Source: Acetobacteraceae bacterium (lineage in GTDB: Bacteria; Pseudomonadota; Alphaproteobacteria; Acetobacterales; Acetobacteraceae). Taken from it: a DNA stretch of 5,912 bases. Of the stretch, positions 1 through 5,912 are shown piece after piece. Below the pieces are notes generated by a model that ran no database searches, was not told the origin of the DNA, and saw only the letters and a list, made by a program, of their open reading frames with translations. The DNA is taken from positions 1,794 to 7,705 of the forward strand of contig PLSZ01000139.1 of the NCBI GenBank assembly GCA_003164305.1, in the 5' to 3' direction. The position numbers and the translations under genes are program-made. Within the stretch, counting starts at the first letter, position 1. The number at the start of each line of letters is the position of its first letter.

Positions 1-14
1 CTCGGCCCCCTCAT

Positions 15-46
15 CGTCATCCTCGGGCTCGACCCGAGGATCGGCC
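15..46 (-). repeat. Palindromic intergenic repeat, copy 1 (inverted)
   Basis: This 32-bp stretch is the exact reverse complement of positions 232-263. Its core, 19-41, is itself a hairpin: 9-bp arms (ATCCTCGGG and CCCGAGGAT on the minus strand) around a 5-base centre, TCGAG. The identity ends sharply on both sides, which suggests a discrete element rather than chance GC-rich similarity. It resembles the short REP-like palindromes scattered between genes in many alphaproteobacteria; that family link is from general knowledge, while the copies and symmetry are read directly from the sequence. Confidence 0.8.
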
Positions 47-92
47 GGCCCAGATACCTTGCCCGCCTTATGACGTCCCCGGCGGGTCGAGA

Positions 93-120
93 GATCCTCG
101 GGTCGAGCCTGAGGATGACG
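93..120 (+). repeat. Palindromic intergenic repeat, copy 2
   Basis: These 28 bases match positions 236-263 with one difference, T instead of C at 110, which places a mismatch (a G-U pair in RNA) in the 9-bp stem formed by 94-102 and 108-116. The octamer GGGTCGAG occurs inside it (100-107) and again just upstream (84-91). It has the same orientation as copy 3 and the opposite orientation to copy 1. Confidence 0.8.
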
Positions 121-231
121 GGAAAAGGCGCGTTTTCCTCCCGCGGCGCTTATCTTGATGCCTATGGGGCCGGACCCTGGCATCTCGTGGCGCAGGACCG
201 GTACTCTCAGGTTGGCCACGATTTCCGTGCG

Positions 232-263
232 GGCCGATCCTCGGGTCGAGCCCGAGGATGACG
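232..263 (+). repeat. Palindromic intergenic repeat, copy 3
   Basis: This is the reference copy of the element: a 9-bp perfect stem (237-245 with 251-259) around TCGAG, with flanks GGCCG on the left and GACG on the right. It is a perfect 32-bp inverted match to 15-46, so the two copies could also pair with each other across about 185 bp that contain copy 2. No transposase is present between them. Confidence 0.8.
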
Positions 264-509
264 CTACGGGGGCGTCACGACCGACGGTCAATGTCAAGGC
301 GGGCTGGTATAAAACGGCGGCGGATACGTTCAACGGGGCCCATCTTTGGTTGCGGCGACGCGTGCGACCGTCACGCTTCGCGGTCGCACATGCGGTCTGC
401 CCGTGTATTGCGCAATGCCACGCCGGCGCGATCACCGCGGCTTTTTCATCCGCCACGCGCGTCCTGTCACCATGCGGAATGCGACCAAATGTGACGGCCA
501 GGCGATGAT
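264..509. other. Gene-free spacer with a hairpin; possible small transcript
   Basis: I find no convincing protein gene here: the overlapping open frames have arginine- and alanine-rich compositions typical of chance frames in GC-rich DNA and no recognisable domain. The visible structure is a perfect 9-bp stem, GTGCGACCG at 362-370 with its complement at 381-389, around a 10-base loop. Upstream, TATAAA at 308-313 resembles a -10 box but lacks a good -35 box. Downstream, a short CGCG/CGCG hairpin at 427-439 is followed by TTTTT at 442-446. Together these could delimit a plus-strand RNA of about 125 nt, but each element is weak alone. Confidence 0.3.
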
Positions 510-510
510 G

Positions 511-620
511 GGCGCCCAAGGGGGGATTGGCGCCGGCGGACAATCAGCGCCAACGAATGATTGGCGCCAGGGGACGATTGGCGCATTGGCATCGGCGCCA
601 GCGGACAATTGGCGCCAAGG
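511..620. repeat. 17-bp degenerate tandem repeat on a GGCGCC core
   Basis: Cores of GGCGCC or one-base variants start at 511, 529, 546 (AGCGCC), 563, 580 (GGCGCA), 594 and 611, giving steps of 18, 17, 17, 17, 14 and 17 bases. The best units, 563-579 and 594-610, fit the consensus GGCGCCAGSGGACRATT. The core is a palindrome, and around 609-618 it extends to AATTGGCGCCAA with a 10-bp symmetric centre. Because 17 is not a multiple of three, this is not a protein repeat. It begins about 20 bases past the stop codon of the dehydrogenase gene, in its 3' untranslated region. It could be a minisatellite, a set of protein-binding sites or a processed RNA structure. Confidence 0.75.
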
Positions 621-639
621 GCATCGCCGCCAGCCGCGG

Positions 640-1569
640 TCAACCGCCTCTCGCGCCAAACGCCGCCAGATCGCGCGCCGCCAGATCCAGGCTCATCTCC
701 AGCAGGCGCAGGCTGGCTTCCGGCGTCTTATACCCGGCGTGCGCGGTCAACGTGACATTCGGCAGGCGCGTGAACGCATGGCCCAAGGGCAGCGGCTCCT
801 CGGCGAACACATCCAGCGCGGCGTGACCCAGACGGCCGGCTTCCAACGCGCGGACCAGGGCGGCCTCGTCGATCAGCGCGCCGCGGGCGGTGTTCACCAG
901 GATCGCCTCCGGCCGCATCCGTGCCAGTCGCGCCGCGTCGAGGAACCCTCGCGTTTCCGCGTTCAGCGCCAGATGCAGCGAGACCACGTCGGACGTCTCC
1001 AGCAGTTCGTCCAACGGCAGCATCCGTCCCGGCAGCGCCCGTATCGGCTGAGAGCGATTCCAGGCGACGACCTCCATGCCGAACGCCTCGGCCATCCCCA
1101 TGAAGGTGGCGCCGATCCCGCCGGTGCCGATCACCCCGAGCCGTTTTCCCGCCAGATCCATGCCTAACAGGGGCTCCCACAGACCAGCGCGGACGGCACG
1201 GTCCATTTCCGTCACACGCCGGGACGCGGCCAGCATCAAGGCCATCGTATGCTCGGCCACGGTGCGGTCGCCGTAGCCGGGGACGGTGCGCACCACGATG
1301 CCCAATGCCTCGGCCGCCTCGACGTCGATGTAGCTGGTGGCGCCGCTGCCCAGAAACACGATGCTCCGCAGGCCATGACAGCGGCGCAGCGCTTCGGCCG
1401 GCATCATGGTGTGGCCGTTCAGCGCGACGGTGACGCCGCGCAGTCGCTCCACCACCGCCGCGGGCGATTCCGGCTCCCCATACACGACAAGCCCAGGCAA
1501 AGCGGCGAGGCGGTCGGGGGTGAGCAAGGCGCGCATGGTGGGCGAGCAGTCGATGAAGCAGGCCGTCAT
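640..1569 (-). CDS. D-isomer-specific 2-hydroxyacid dehydrogenase
   Basis: A 309-residue NAD(P)-dependent oxidoreductase that interconverts a 2-oxo acid and the D-2-hydroxy acid, presumably in the cytoplasm. The Rossmann nucleotide-binding domain occupies roughly residues 105-275 and has the glycine motif GTGGIG at 148-153. The family's catalytic triad is in place: Arg229 in NTARGALID, Glu258 in FAEEP and His277 in LTAHAG; the last motif has Ala where most members have Pro. Length is normal (about 310-330). The start chosen is the ATG that overlaps the TGA of the upstream hydroxylase gene as ATGA. The frame remains open further upstream, but that extension lies inside the hydroxylase gene and is not family-like. 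There is no strong ribosome-binding site, so translation is probably coupled. The substrate cannot be read from sequence; hydroxypyruvate, glyoxylate or aryl-pyruvates are possibilities. Confidence 0.93.
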   Translation of the reverse strand: MTACFIDCSPTMRALLTPDRLAALPGLVVYGEPESPAAVVERLRGVTVALNGHTMMPAEALRRCHGLRSIVFLGSGATSYIDVEAAEALGIVVRTVPGYGDRTVAEHTMALMLAASRRVTEMDRAVRAGLWEPLLGMDLAGKRLGVIGTGGIGATFMGMAEAFGMEVVAWNRSQPIRALPGRMLPLDELLETSDVVSLHLALNAETRGFLDAARLARMRPEAILVNTARGALIDEAALVRALEAGRLGHAALDVFAEEPLPLGHAFTRLPNVTLTAHAGYKTPEASLRLLEMSLDLAARDLAAFGARGG

Positions 1570-3014
1570 GCGGGGTCCACCGGTTCGGTCAGGAAGCGTT
1601 CCACCAACGCCATCGCCCGATCGCGTTTGGCCAGGGACTGCGCGCGTTGCTGATTGCGGGCGCCCGACGTGAGGTAAAACCGTTCGTACAGCTCCACGCG
1701 CGACGCCAGCGCGGTGCCGACATAATCCCACGCCAAACGGAACAACCGCACGCGCCGCTCGGCGGTCGTTTCGTTGGCCCCGTGCAGGTACTTGTCGATA
1801 TACGGCCGCAACTCCGGATCGTGCATCATCTTCCACGTCGGCGTCGCCAGCAGGTTATGCGAGCCCAACAGCTTGATGATCTCGTTGGCGCGCGGCATCC
1901 AGAACGGCATCATCGCCTTCAGCGCCATCAGCGGCGGACCATCCGGAAACCACACGCCGTTGCCCCATTCGTTGCAGTGCTCCTCGGCGTTCTGCACGGC
2001 GGAGCGGGCGAGTTCGGCGTAACACCACAATTCCCCCAGCATTTGCTGCGCGGCGGGACTCTTGTCATTGATTGCCTCGGCCAGAGCGGTCGCCACGCCC
2101 CACGCGAATTCCAGCTTTGTGGCGGCGCGGATCATGGTTTGCTGCATGACGTTGGAATGCCAACTGCGCGTGTTGGTCTGGTTGTAGACCTTGACGTTGG
2201 CGTCGATGAACACGCGGTCGCGCGGCACCTCGACATCGTCGAAGATCAGGAACGCGTCCTGCTCATCGAACCGCGAGGACAGCGGATGGTCGAACACGTT
2301 GGCGGTGCCGGCGACGCTGTCCCGGCAGATGAATTTCAGGCCGGGCGTCGCCATCGGAATGCAGAACGACACCGCGAACTTGTCGCCGTCCTCCGGCAGA
2401 GGCCGTGCCGGATACACCGCCAGTTCGTCGGCGAACGGCGCCAGGGTCGCCAAAATCCGGGCGCCGCGCACGATGATCCCATGCTCGGTGTCGCAAACCT
2501 TGCGCAGGATGACGTCGTTCTCGCGGCCGGGGATTTCGTCCTTCGCCTTGTCGATGGTCGGATGGATCAGCGTGTGCGTGAGGCAAATGTCGTTGCGGCG
2601 CAGGTATTTCTGGTATTCGACCTGACGCGCGGCGCCGGCTTCGTTGCCATGTTCAGCCCATTCATGCGCGCAGCCGGCGAACCCGGCATAGGTCACGTTC
2701 ATATAATCCGGCGTTCTTCCCATCACGCCGACGGTGTGCTCGGCGATGCGGCGCAGTCCACGGTGGCGGCGTTTCACGTCCTCGGGCGATTTCGGGATCA
2801 TGTGGCTGACGTTGATCAGCTCGCCGGTTTCCGGGTCGGGAAACAGGCAGTCTTCGGGCGCTTCCCATTGCAGATCGAACACCGCGGCGAGGCCCTTGGC
2901 GGCGCCCGAGAAGGCCGGATGCGACACGACGTCGGTCACCTTTTCGTCGCCGACCCAGATTTGCCGGTCGTCCTTCAGTCCACGCAGCAGTTCCGCACCC
3001 GTGCGAGCCGGCAT
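1566..3014 (-). CDS. HpaB-type flavin-dependent aromatic hydroxylase
   Basis: A 482-residue oxygenase of the 4-hydroxyphenylacetate 3-monooxygenase (HpaB/PheA/TftD) family, which uses FADH2 supplied by a separate reductase plus O2 to hydroxylate phenolic rings. Length is typical (about 480-520). The N-terminal domain spans about residues 5-275 and the acyl-CoA-dehydrogenase-like helical C-terminal domain about 285-480. Arg100 and Tyr104 sit where the substrate-binding Arg and Tyr lie in characterised HpaB proteins, and His147 in the segment NDICLTHTLIHP is the likely catalytic His equivalent. Conserved family stretches include EYQKYLRRND and the late GARNQQRA. The start is the ATG at 3014, preceded by GGAGG at 3021-3025 with a 6-base gap; the frame stays open upstream but runs into the divergent gene. 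It is first in an operon with the dehydrogenase. No HpaC-like reductase is in the window. The exact substrate is unknown, so no gene symbol is given. Confidence 0.92.
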   Translation of the reverse strand: MPARTGAELLRGLKDDRQIWVGDEKVTDVVSHPAFSGAAKGLAAVFDLQWEAPEDCLFPDPETGELINVSHMIPKSPEDVKRRHRGLRRIAEHTVGVMGRTPDYMNVTYAGFAGCAHEWAEHGNEAGAARQVEYQKYLRRNDICLTHTLIHPTIDKAKDEIPGRENDVILRKVCDTEHGIIVRGARILATLAPFADELAVYPARPLPEDGDKFAVSFCIPMATPGLKFICRDSVAGTANVFDHPLSSRFDEQDAFLIFDDVEVPRDRVFIDANVKVYNQTNTRSWHSNVMQQTMIRAATKLEFAWGVATALAEAINDKSPAAQQMLGELWCYAELARSAVQNAEEHCNEWGNGVWFPDGPPLMALKAMMPFWMPRANEIIKLLGSHNLLATPTWKMMHDPELRPYIDKYLHGANETTAERRVRLFRLAWDYVGTALASRVELYERFYLTSGARNQQRAQSLAKRDRAMALVERFLTEPVDPA

Positions 3015-3078
3015 TGTCTTCCTCCAATGGCCATTCTCCGGCCATATTGGCCCAGACAGGATGCCCCCAGGAAGGACC
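3015..3078. promoter_or_regulatory. Divergent spacer with palindrome and two ribosome-binding sites
   Basis: Only 64 bp separate the two divergent start codons. GGAGG on the minus strand (3021-3025) serves the hydroxylase, and AGGAAGG (3069-3075) serves the peptidase. Between them lies a perfect 10-bp palindrome, AATGGCCATT at 3026-3035, nested in an imperfect inverted repeat: CCAATGGCC at 3024-3032 against GGCC-AT-ATTGG at 3040-3050. These sequences suit an operator that controls one or both genes, or a leader hairpin beside the hydroxylase ribosome-binding site. I cannot assign promoter boxes with confidence; at least one promoter probably overlaps the neighbouring coding sequence. Confidence 0.45.
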
Positions 3079-4842
3079 ATGCCGATCCGATTTTTTTCCA
3101 TGTTCAACCGCGTAGGAATGGCGATGTGGTTATTGGCTGGGTTGACCGGCGCGTTACCCGCGGGAGCGGCGCCGAGGAAACCGCCGGACAAACCGCCGGC
3201 GCCCGTATGCGCGCCGCCAGTTCCCGCGCGCCCGCCGGTGGCGAAACCGCCCACCGACAATGACGCGCCGCCCCCGGTCGCCAGCGATATCTGGACCGAG
3301 GGCTCGGTGACCATAGGCGGTGGGGCGATCGATTATTGCGCGGTGGCGGGCACGCTGGCGGTGCATCCGAAGGACTGGGACGACGCGGCGCCGAAAGAAA
3401 CCCCCAAGGACGATGCCGATGACAACGCGAAGACCGCGGTCTCGGAAGCGAGCATGTTTTACGTCGCGTATTTAAAGCGAAATTCCGAACCGACGGCGCG
3501 GCCGGTGACGTTCCTGTTCAATGGCGGTCCCGGCTCGGCGACGGTGTGGCTGCACATGGGCGCGTTTGGACCGCGACGGGTCGATACCGCCGAGGCGCGT
3601 CATTCCGCTCCGGCGCCATATCGGATCGTCAACAACGACCAGAGCCTGCTGGACGCCAGCGACCTGGTGTTCATCGACGCGCCGGGCACCGGGTTTAGCC
3701 GCATCTCCGGCCAGGACAAGGAGAAAGCGTTCTACGGCGTCGATGAGGACGCACACGCCTTCGCCGACTTCATCACCGCGTTCCTGTCCAAATACCGGCG
3801 CTGGAACTCGCCCAAATATCTGTTCGGCGAGAGTTACGGCACGACCCGAGCCGCCGTGCTGGCCGATATGCTGCAGACCGATCCGGGCATCGATTTCAAC
3901 GGCATCATCCTGTTGTCGCAGGTGCTGAACGGCAATCTGTATCCGGATCAACCGAAGGCGTCGCCGGGCGACGACGCGCCGTATTTGTTGGCGCTGCCGA
4001 CCTATGCCGCGACAGCCTGGTATCACCATCAGCCACCGGATAAGCGGGGGGCCGGCGTGCCGCTGACATTGCTGTCGGAAGTGGAACGCTTCGCGATGGG
4101 CGATTACGCGTCGGCTTTGGCGGCGGGTTCCAGCCTCGATCCCGCCACGCGCGAAACGATCGTGGCGAAGCTGCACGACTACACCGGGCTGTCCGCCGAT
4201 TATTTGCGCCGTGCCGACCTGCGGGTCAGCGTCGATGAATTTCGCCAGGAGCTGTTGCGCGACGAGGGCCTGATCGTGGGCGGCACCGATACACGGTTCG
4301 AGGGTCACACGCTCGACCGGTTGAACCGCGAAGCGAAGTACGATCCGTCCGACGCCGCGATCGGGTCGGCTTATGTCTCCGCCTTCAACGATTACGTGCG
4401 CCGGGTGCTAAAATACGGAGAGGGCAAAACCTATCGCCCGATGGTCGAGGACATCGGCGACAAGTGGAACTTCACGCATCAGCCGCCGGGCAGCCCGGAA
4501 AACGGCCCGCCGTCGCAGCAGAGCGCCAATGTCATGCTGGACCTGGCGCATGCGATGAAACTGAACCCGCTGCTGAAGGTGCAGGTCAACTCAGGGTATT
4601 TCGATCTTCTGACGCCATATTTTCAGGGCAAATACGAAATGCGGCATCTGCCGCTGCCGCCCGAGTTGCGCGCCAACATCGACTACCGCTGCTATCAGTC
4701 CGGACATATGGTGTACGTGACGGCCGACGCGCTGACCCGGTTGCACGACAACGTCGCGGACTTCATCGACCGGACCGACAATCTGCCGCCGCGTGCCGGC
4801 CGGTCGAAACCGGGGGAGACAGGGTGCGCGTCGGAGCAATGA
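3079..4842 (+). CDS. Exported S10-family serine carboxypeptidase
   Basis: A 587-residue alpha/beta-hydrolase peptidase of family S10 (carboxypeptidase Y/cathepsin A type), which removes C-terminal amino acids, typically at acidic pH. Residues 1-31 form a Sec signal peptide: Arg4 and Arg11, a hydrophobic stretch around 12-26, and a probable cleavage site near AGA-A at 28-31. A proline-rich segment (about 32-68) follows and may act as a linker. The oxyanion/substrate motif NGGPGS is at 148-153, the nucleophile Ser252 lies in GESYG (250-254), the catalytic Asp509 in GYFDLLTP, and His543 in SGHMVY, so the triad is complete. The ATG at 3079 was chosen because AGGAAGG precedes it and it gives a full signal peptide; ATGs at 3061 and 3100 are in frame alternatives. 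It is expected in the periplasm or outside the cell. The gene is divergent from the hydroxylase operon and has no clear rho-independent terminator. Confidence 0.94.
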   Translation: MPIRFFSMFNRVGMAMWLLAGLTGALPAGAAPRKPPDKPPAPVCAPPVPARPPVAKPPTDNDAPPPVASDIWTEGSVTIGGGAIDYCAVAGTLAVHPKDWDDAAPKETPKDDADDNAKTAVSEASMFYVAYLKRNSEPTARPVTFLFNGGPGSATVWLHMGAFGPRRVDTAEARHSAPAPYRIVNNDQSLLDASDLVFIDAPGTGFSRISGQDKEKAFYGVDEDAHAFADFITAFLSKYRRWNSPKYLFGESYGTTRAAVLADMLQTDPGIDFNGIILLSQVLNGNLYPDQPKASPGDDAPYLLALPTYAATAWYHHQPPDKRGAGVPLTLLSEVERFAMGDYASALAAGSSLDPATRETIVAKLHDYTGLSADYLRRADLRVSVDEFRQELLRDEGLIVGGTDTRFEGHTLDRLNREAKYDPSDAAIGSAYVSAFNDYVRRVLKYGEGKTYRPMVEDIGDKWNFTHQPPGSPENGPPSQQSANVMLDLAHAMKLNPLLKVQVNSGYFDLLTPYFQGKYEMRHLPLPPELRANIDYRCYQSGHMVYVTADALTRLHDNVADFIDRTDNLPPRAGRSKPGETGCASEQ

Positions 4843-4916
4843 GCCGTGGCTGAGTGCCTGTCCGGAAACATAAGGTGTTGGGGCGGAACCCGGAACGGTT
4901 CGGACCGCACTGGCCC

Positions 4917-5027
4917 ATCTGCGTTCATCCCTTTCTTATCCGCGATAAATTCCTTTGCCGATCCAAACGCCAGAGATTGGCCCGCGATAAGAATTTTGCC
5001 GCGGACAAGAACGGGATGAACGCGGAT
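4917..5027. repeat. Large imperfect inverted repeat element
   Basis: The left arm 4917-4952 and the right arm 4991-5027 are reverse complements at about 31 of 37 aligned positions, including an unbroken 11-base run (GCGTTCATCCC at 4921-4931 with its complement at 5013-5023). Two of the mismatches would be G-U pairs in RNA. The 38-base interval begins and ends near a short direct repeat, CGCGATAA at 4941-4948 and 4983-4990. Sequences of the ATCCGCGTTCATCC type recur between genes in many bacteria, so this is probably a dispersed palindromic element. It lies 74 bases after the peptidase stop codon and could also end or stabilise that transcript. Confidence 0.65.
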
Positions 5028-5065
5028 TCACACAGCGCAGCCTTCGGCCGCAACGAAACAAGAGT

Positions 5066-5138
5066 ACGGCGTTCCCACACGGATTGGCTAAACTGATTGC
5101 CGACCAAAGAGACCAACTCAGTCAAAGGAGAACGCCGT
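5066..5138 (+). promoter_or_regulatory. Structured leader enclosing the start of the decayed gene
   Basis: ACGGCGTTC at 5066-5074 is perfectly complementary to GAACGCCGT at 5130-5138, which contains the last base of the ribosome-binding site AAAGGAG (5124-5130) and the first two bases of the GTG start codon. Inside this, ACTGATTG at 5092-5099 can pair with CAACTCAGT at 5114-5122 with one bulged base. Folded, the leader would hide the start codon. It might equally be a terminal repeat of a mobile unit. Only the pairing is directly visible; the regulatory role is inferred. Confidence 0.4.
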
Positions 5139-5906
5139 GGATCCCTCTGTATCGAAACACGCGGACGATGTCATCGGGACACTCTCCGGCTTCGACCACC
5201 TGGCGTTCCGGGAACGTTACGGATCCTTGGCCACCGCGCCGGGATGATGGATTATCTCTGGGCCGCCCGGGTTTTATTGAAGAACTTCGCCAGCCATGCG
5301 GAAGCTTTGACCAAACAATTAAGAGAGGCGTCGGAGGAAGTCGCGCGACGGACCGGCCGGCCGATCCGCTATCTGCCATCGAGCGTCACCAACAAAGAGC
5401 AGGTCGCTCGCGAGATCGCCGCGCGTGCCCCTGCGAAGGCGGGGGGCGGAGGCATCACGAAAGGACTGATCTGTATTCTCACCGCCGTCGAGGTCTGTCA
5501 GACCTATGAACTGGTGCGCGACCGCGAGAGCAAACATCTGAACCTGGTGCCGCGCCGCCGCAAATGCCTGCATCTGTATCATTACTACATCCATCCAGTG
5601 CTCGGCTTCATGCATGCCCGCACCCAGACCTGGTTTCCCTTCTCCATCCAGATCCGCGTCAACGGCCGGGAGTGGCTGGCCCGCTCAATGGACGTCGCCA
5701 GGATGAAATACGTCCGGCGCGATAATTGTTTCATATGGCTGAAACAGCCGGAGCGGACGCAACAGCCGATGGACCAGCAGTTGCGGGTGGCGTGGCCCGA
5801 ATCGCTGAACCGGCTTTACCCGGGTCTGGTGCACCACGGCCTGACGACCTTCCTCAGCCCCGACGTGATGCGCTTCCTGGGCCGACCAGGTCCTGTCGTC
5901 ACTTGA
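5137..5906 (+). pseudogene. Frameshifted gene of an uncharacterised repeat-associated family
   Basis: Translation from GTG 5137 (AAAGGAG six bases upstream) reads VDPSVSKHADDVIGTLSGF and on to LAFRERYG, ending at TGA 5245. The neighbouring frame then continues with GTLRILGHRAGMMDYL and stays open to TGA 5904-5906. Adding one G in the GGG run at 5210-5212 joins them into ...LAFRGTLR..., about 256 residues, the arrangement I recall from intact relatives. Conserved-looking segments include RPIRYLPSS, RKCLHLYHYYIHP, TQTWFPFSIQI, NGREWLARSMD and YVRRDNCF, rich in His, Cys and Trp. From memory, intact members are longer (over 400 residues), with an extra segment between LNRL and YPGLVHHGLTTF (junction near 5812-5818) and a longer C-terminus; both appear lost here. 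I know no established function. The family tends to be multicopy, so a mobile-element origin is plausible. Confidence 0.6.
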
Positions 5907-5912
5907 GCCAGC

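Noticed and set aside
15..263. CRISPR array from the recurring 28-32 bp repeats
   Set aside because: Spacing is irregular (about 50 and 115 bp), one copy is inverted, only three copies exist and no cas genes are present.
511..620. Replication-origin iterons
   Set aside because: The 17-bp period fits iterons loosely, but no replication initiator gene, AT-rich region or DnaA box is visible nearby.
346..1167. Plus-strand open frame of 273 codons across the tandem repeat and dehydrogenase 3' half
   Set aside because: It is Arg/Gln-rich chance translation across a non-coding repeat and antisense to a well-supported gene.
3091..3097. Seven-T run in the signal-peptide codons as a phase-variation switch
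   Set aside because: Seven bases is short for a contingency tract and nothing else supports switching of this peptidase.
1647..3263. Long plus-strand open frame of 538 codons opposite the hydroxylase gene
   Set aside because: It mirrors the hydroxylase codons in GC-rich DNA, is rich in Arg, His and Gln with no domain, and has no suitable ribosome-binding site; the opposite strand carries clear family motifs.
3015..3314. N-terminal extension of the hydroxylase frame to 3314
   Set aside because: The extension is Gly/Ala/Pro-rich, overlaps the divergent peptidase start and is unnecessary because ATG 3014 has an ideal ribosome-binding site and gives normal family length.
3472..4308. Minus-strand open frame of 278 codons inside the peptidase gene
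   Set aside because: Shadow of the S10 gene, whose catalytic motifs fix the true frame.
4883..4908. Rho-independent terminator after the peptidase gene
   Set aside because: The stem (GCGG/CCGC plus AACC/GGTT) is interrupted by a four-base bulge and has no T-tract directly after it.

Overview
The window looks like chromosomal DNA of a high-GC alphaproteobacterium. The best guess is the Acetobacteraceae/Rhodospirillales side, judged from strong G/C preference at third codon positions, the gene repertoire and the style of the intergenic palindromic repeats. That assignment is an inference. It carries three intact genes and one decayed gene, separated by unusually repeat-rich spacers.

Layout. 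Positions 1-639 hold no convincing gene. They contain three copies of a short palindromic repeat (two of them exact 32-bp inverted copies), an isolated 9-bp-stem hairpin, and a degenerate 17-bp tandem repeat built on the palindrome GGCGCC. Positions 640-3014 are a two-gene minus-strand operon: an HpaB-type flavin-dependent aromatic hydroxylase (first gene), followed with a 4-base ATGA overlap by an NAD(P)-dependent D-2-hydroxyacid dehydrogenase. A 64-bp divergent spacer (3015-3078) carries a palindrome and separates this operon from a plus-strand gene for an exported serine carypeptidase-type (S10 carboxypeptidase) enzyme at 3079-4842. Positions 4843-5136 are non-coding, with a large imperfect inverted repeat and a structured leader. 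Positions 5137-5906 are the remains of a gene of an uncharacterised family that I associate with multicopy, possibly mobile, sequences. It is broken by a one-base frameshift and appears to be shortened at its 3' half.

How the genes work together. The hydroxylase and the dehydrogenase are almost certainly co-transcribed and translationally coupled, so they probably act in one pathway on an aromatic substrate and a 2-oxo/2-hydroxy acid. The flavin reductase that the hydroxylase needs is not in the window. The peptidase is divergent and acts outside the cytoplasm, so a shared regulator is possible but a shared pathway is not shown.

I do not see a clear new biological system. The items most worth a second look are the 17-bp tandem array, the frameshifted repeat-family gene with its structured leader, the compact divergent spacer, and the coupled hydroxylase/dehydrogenase pair.
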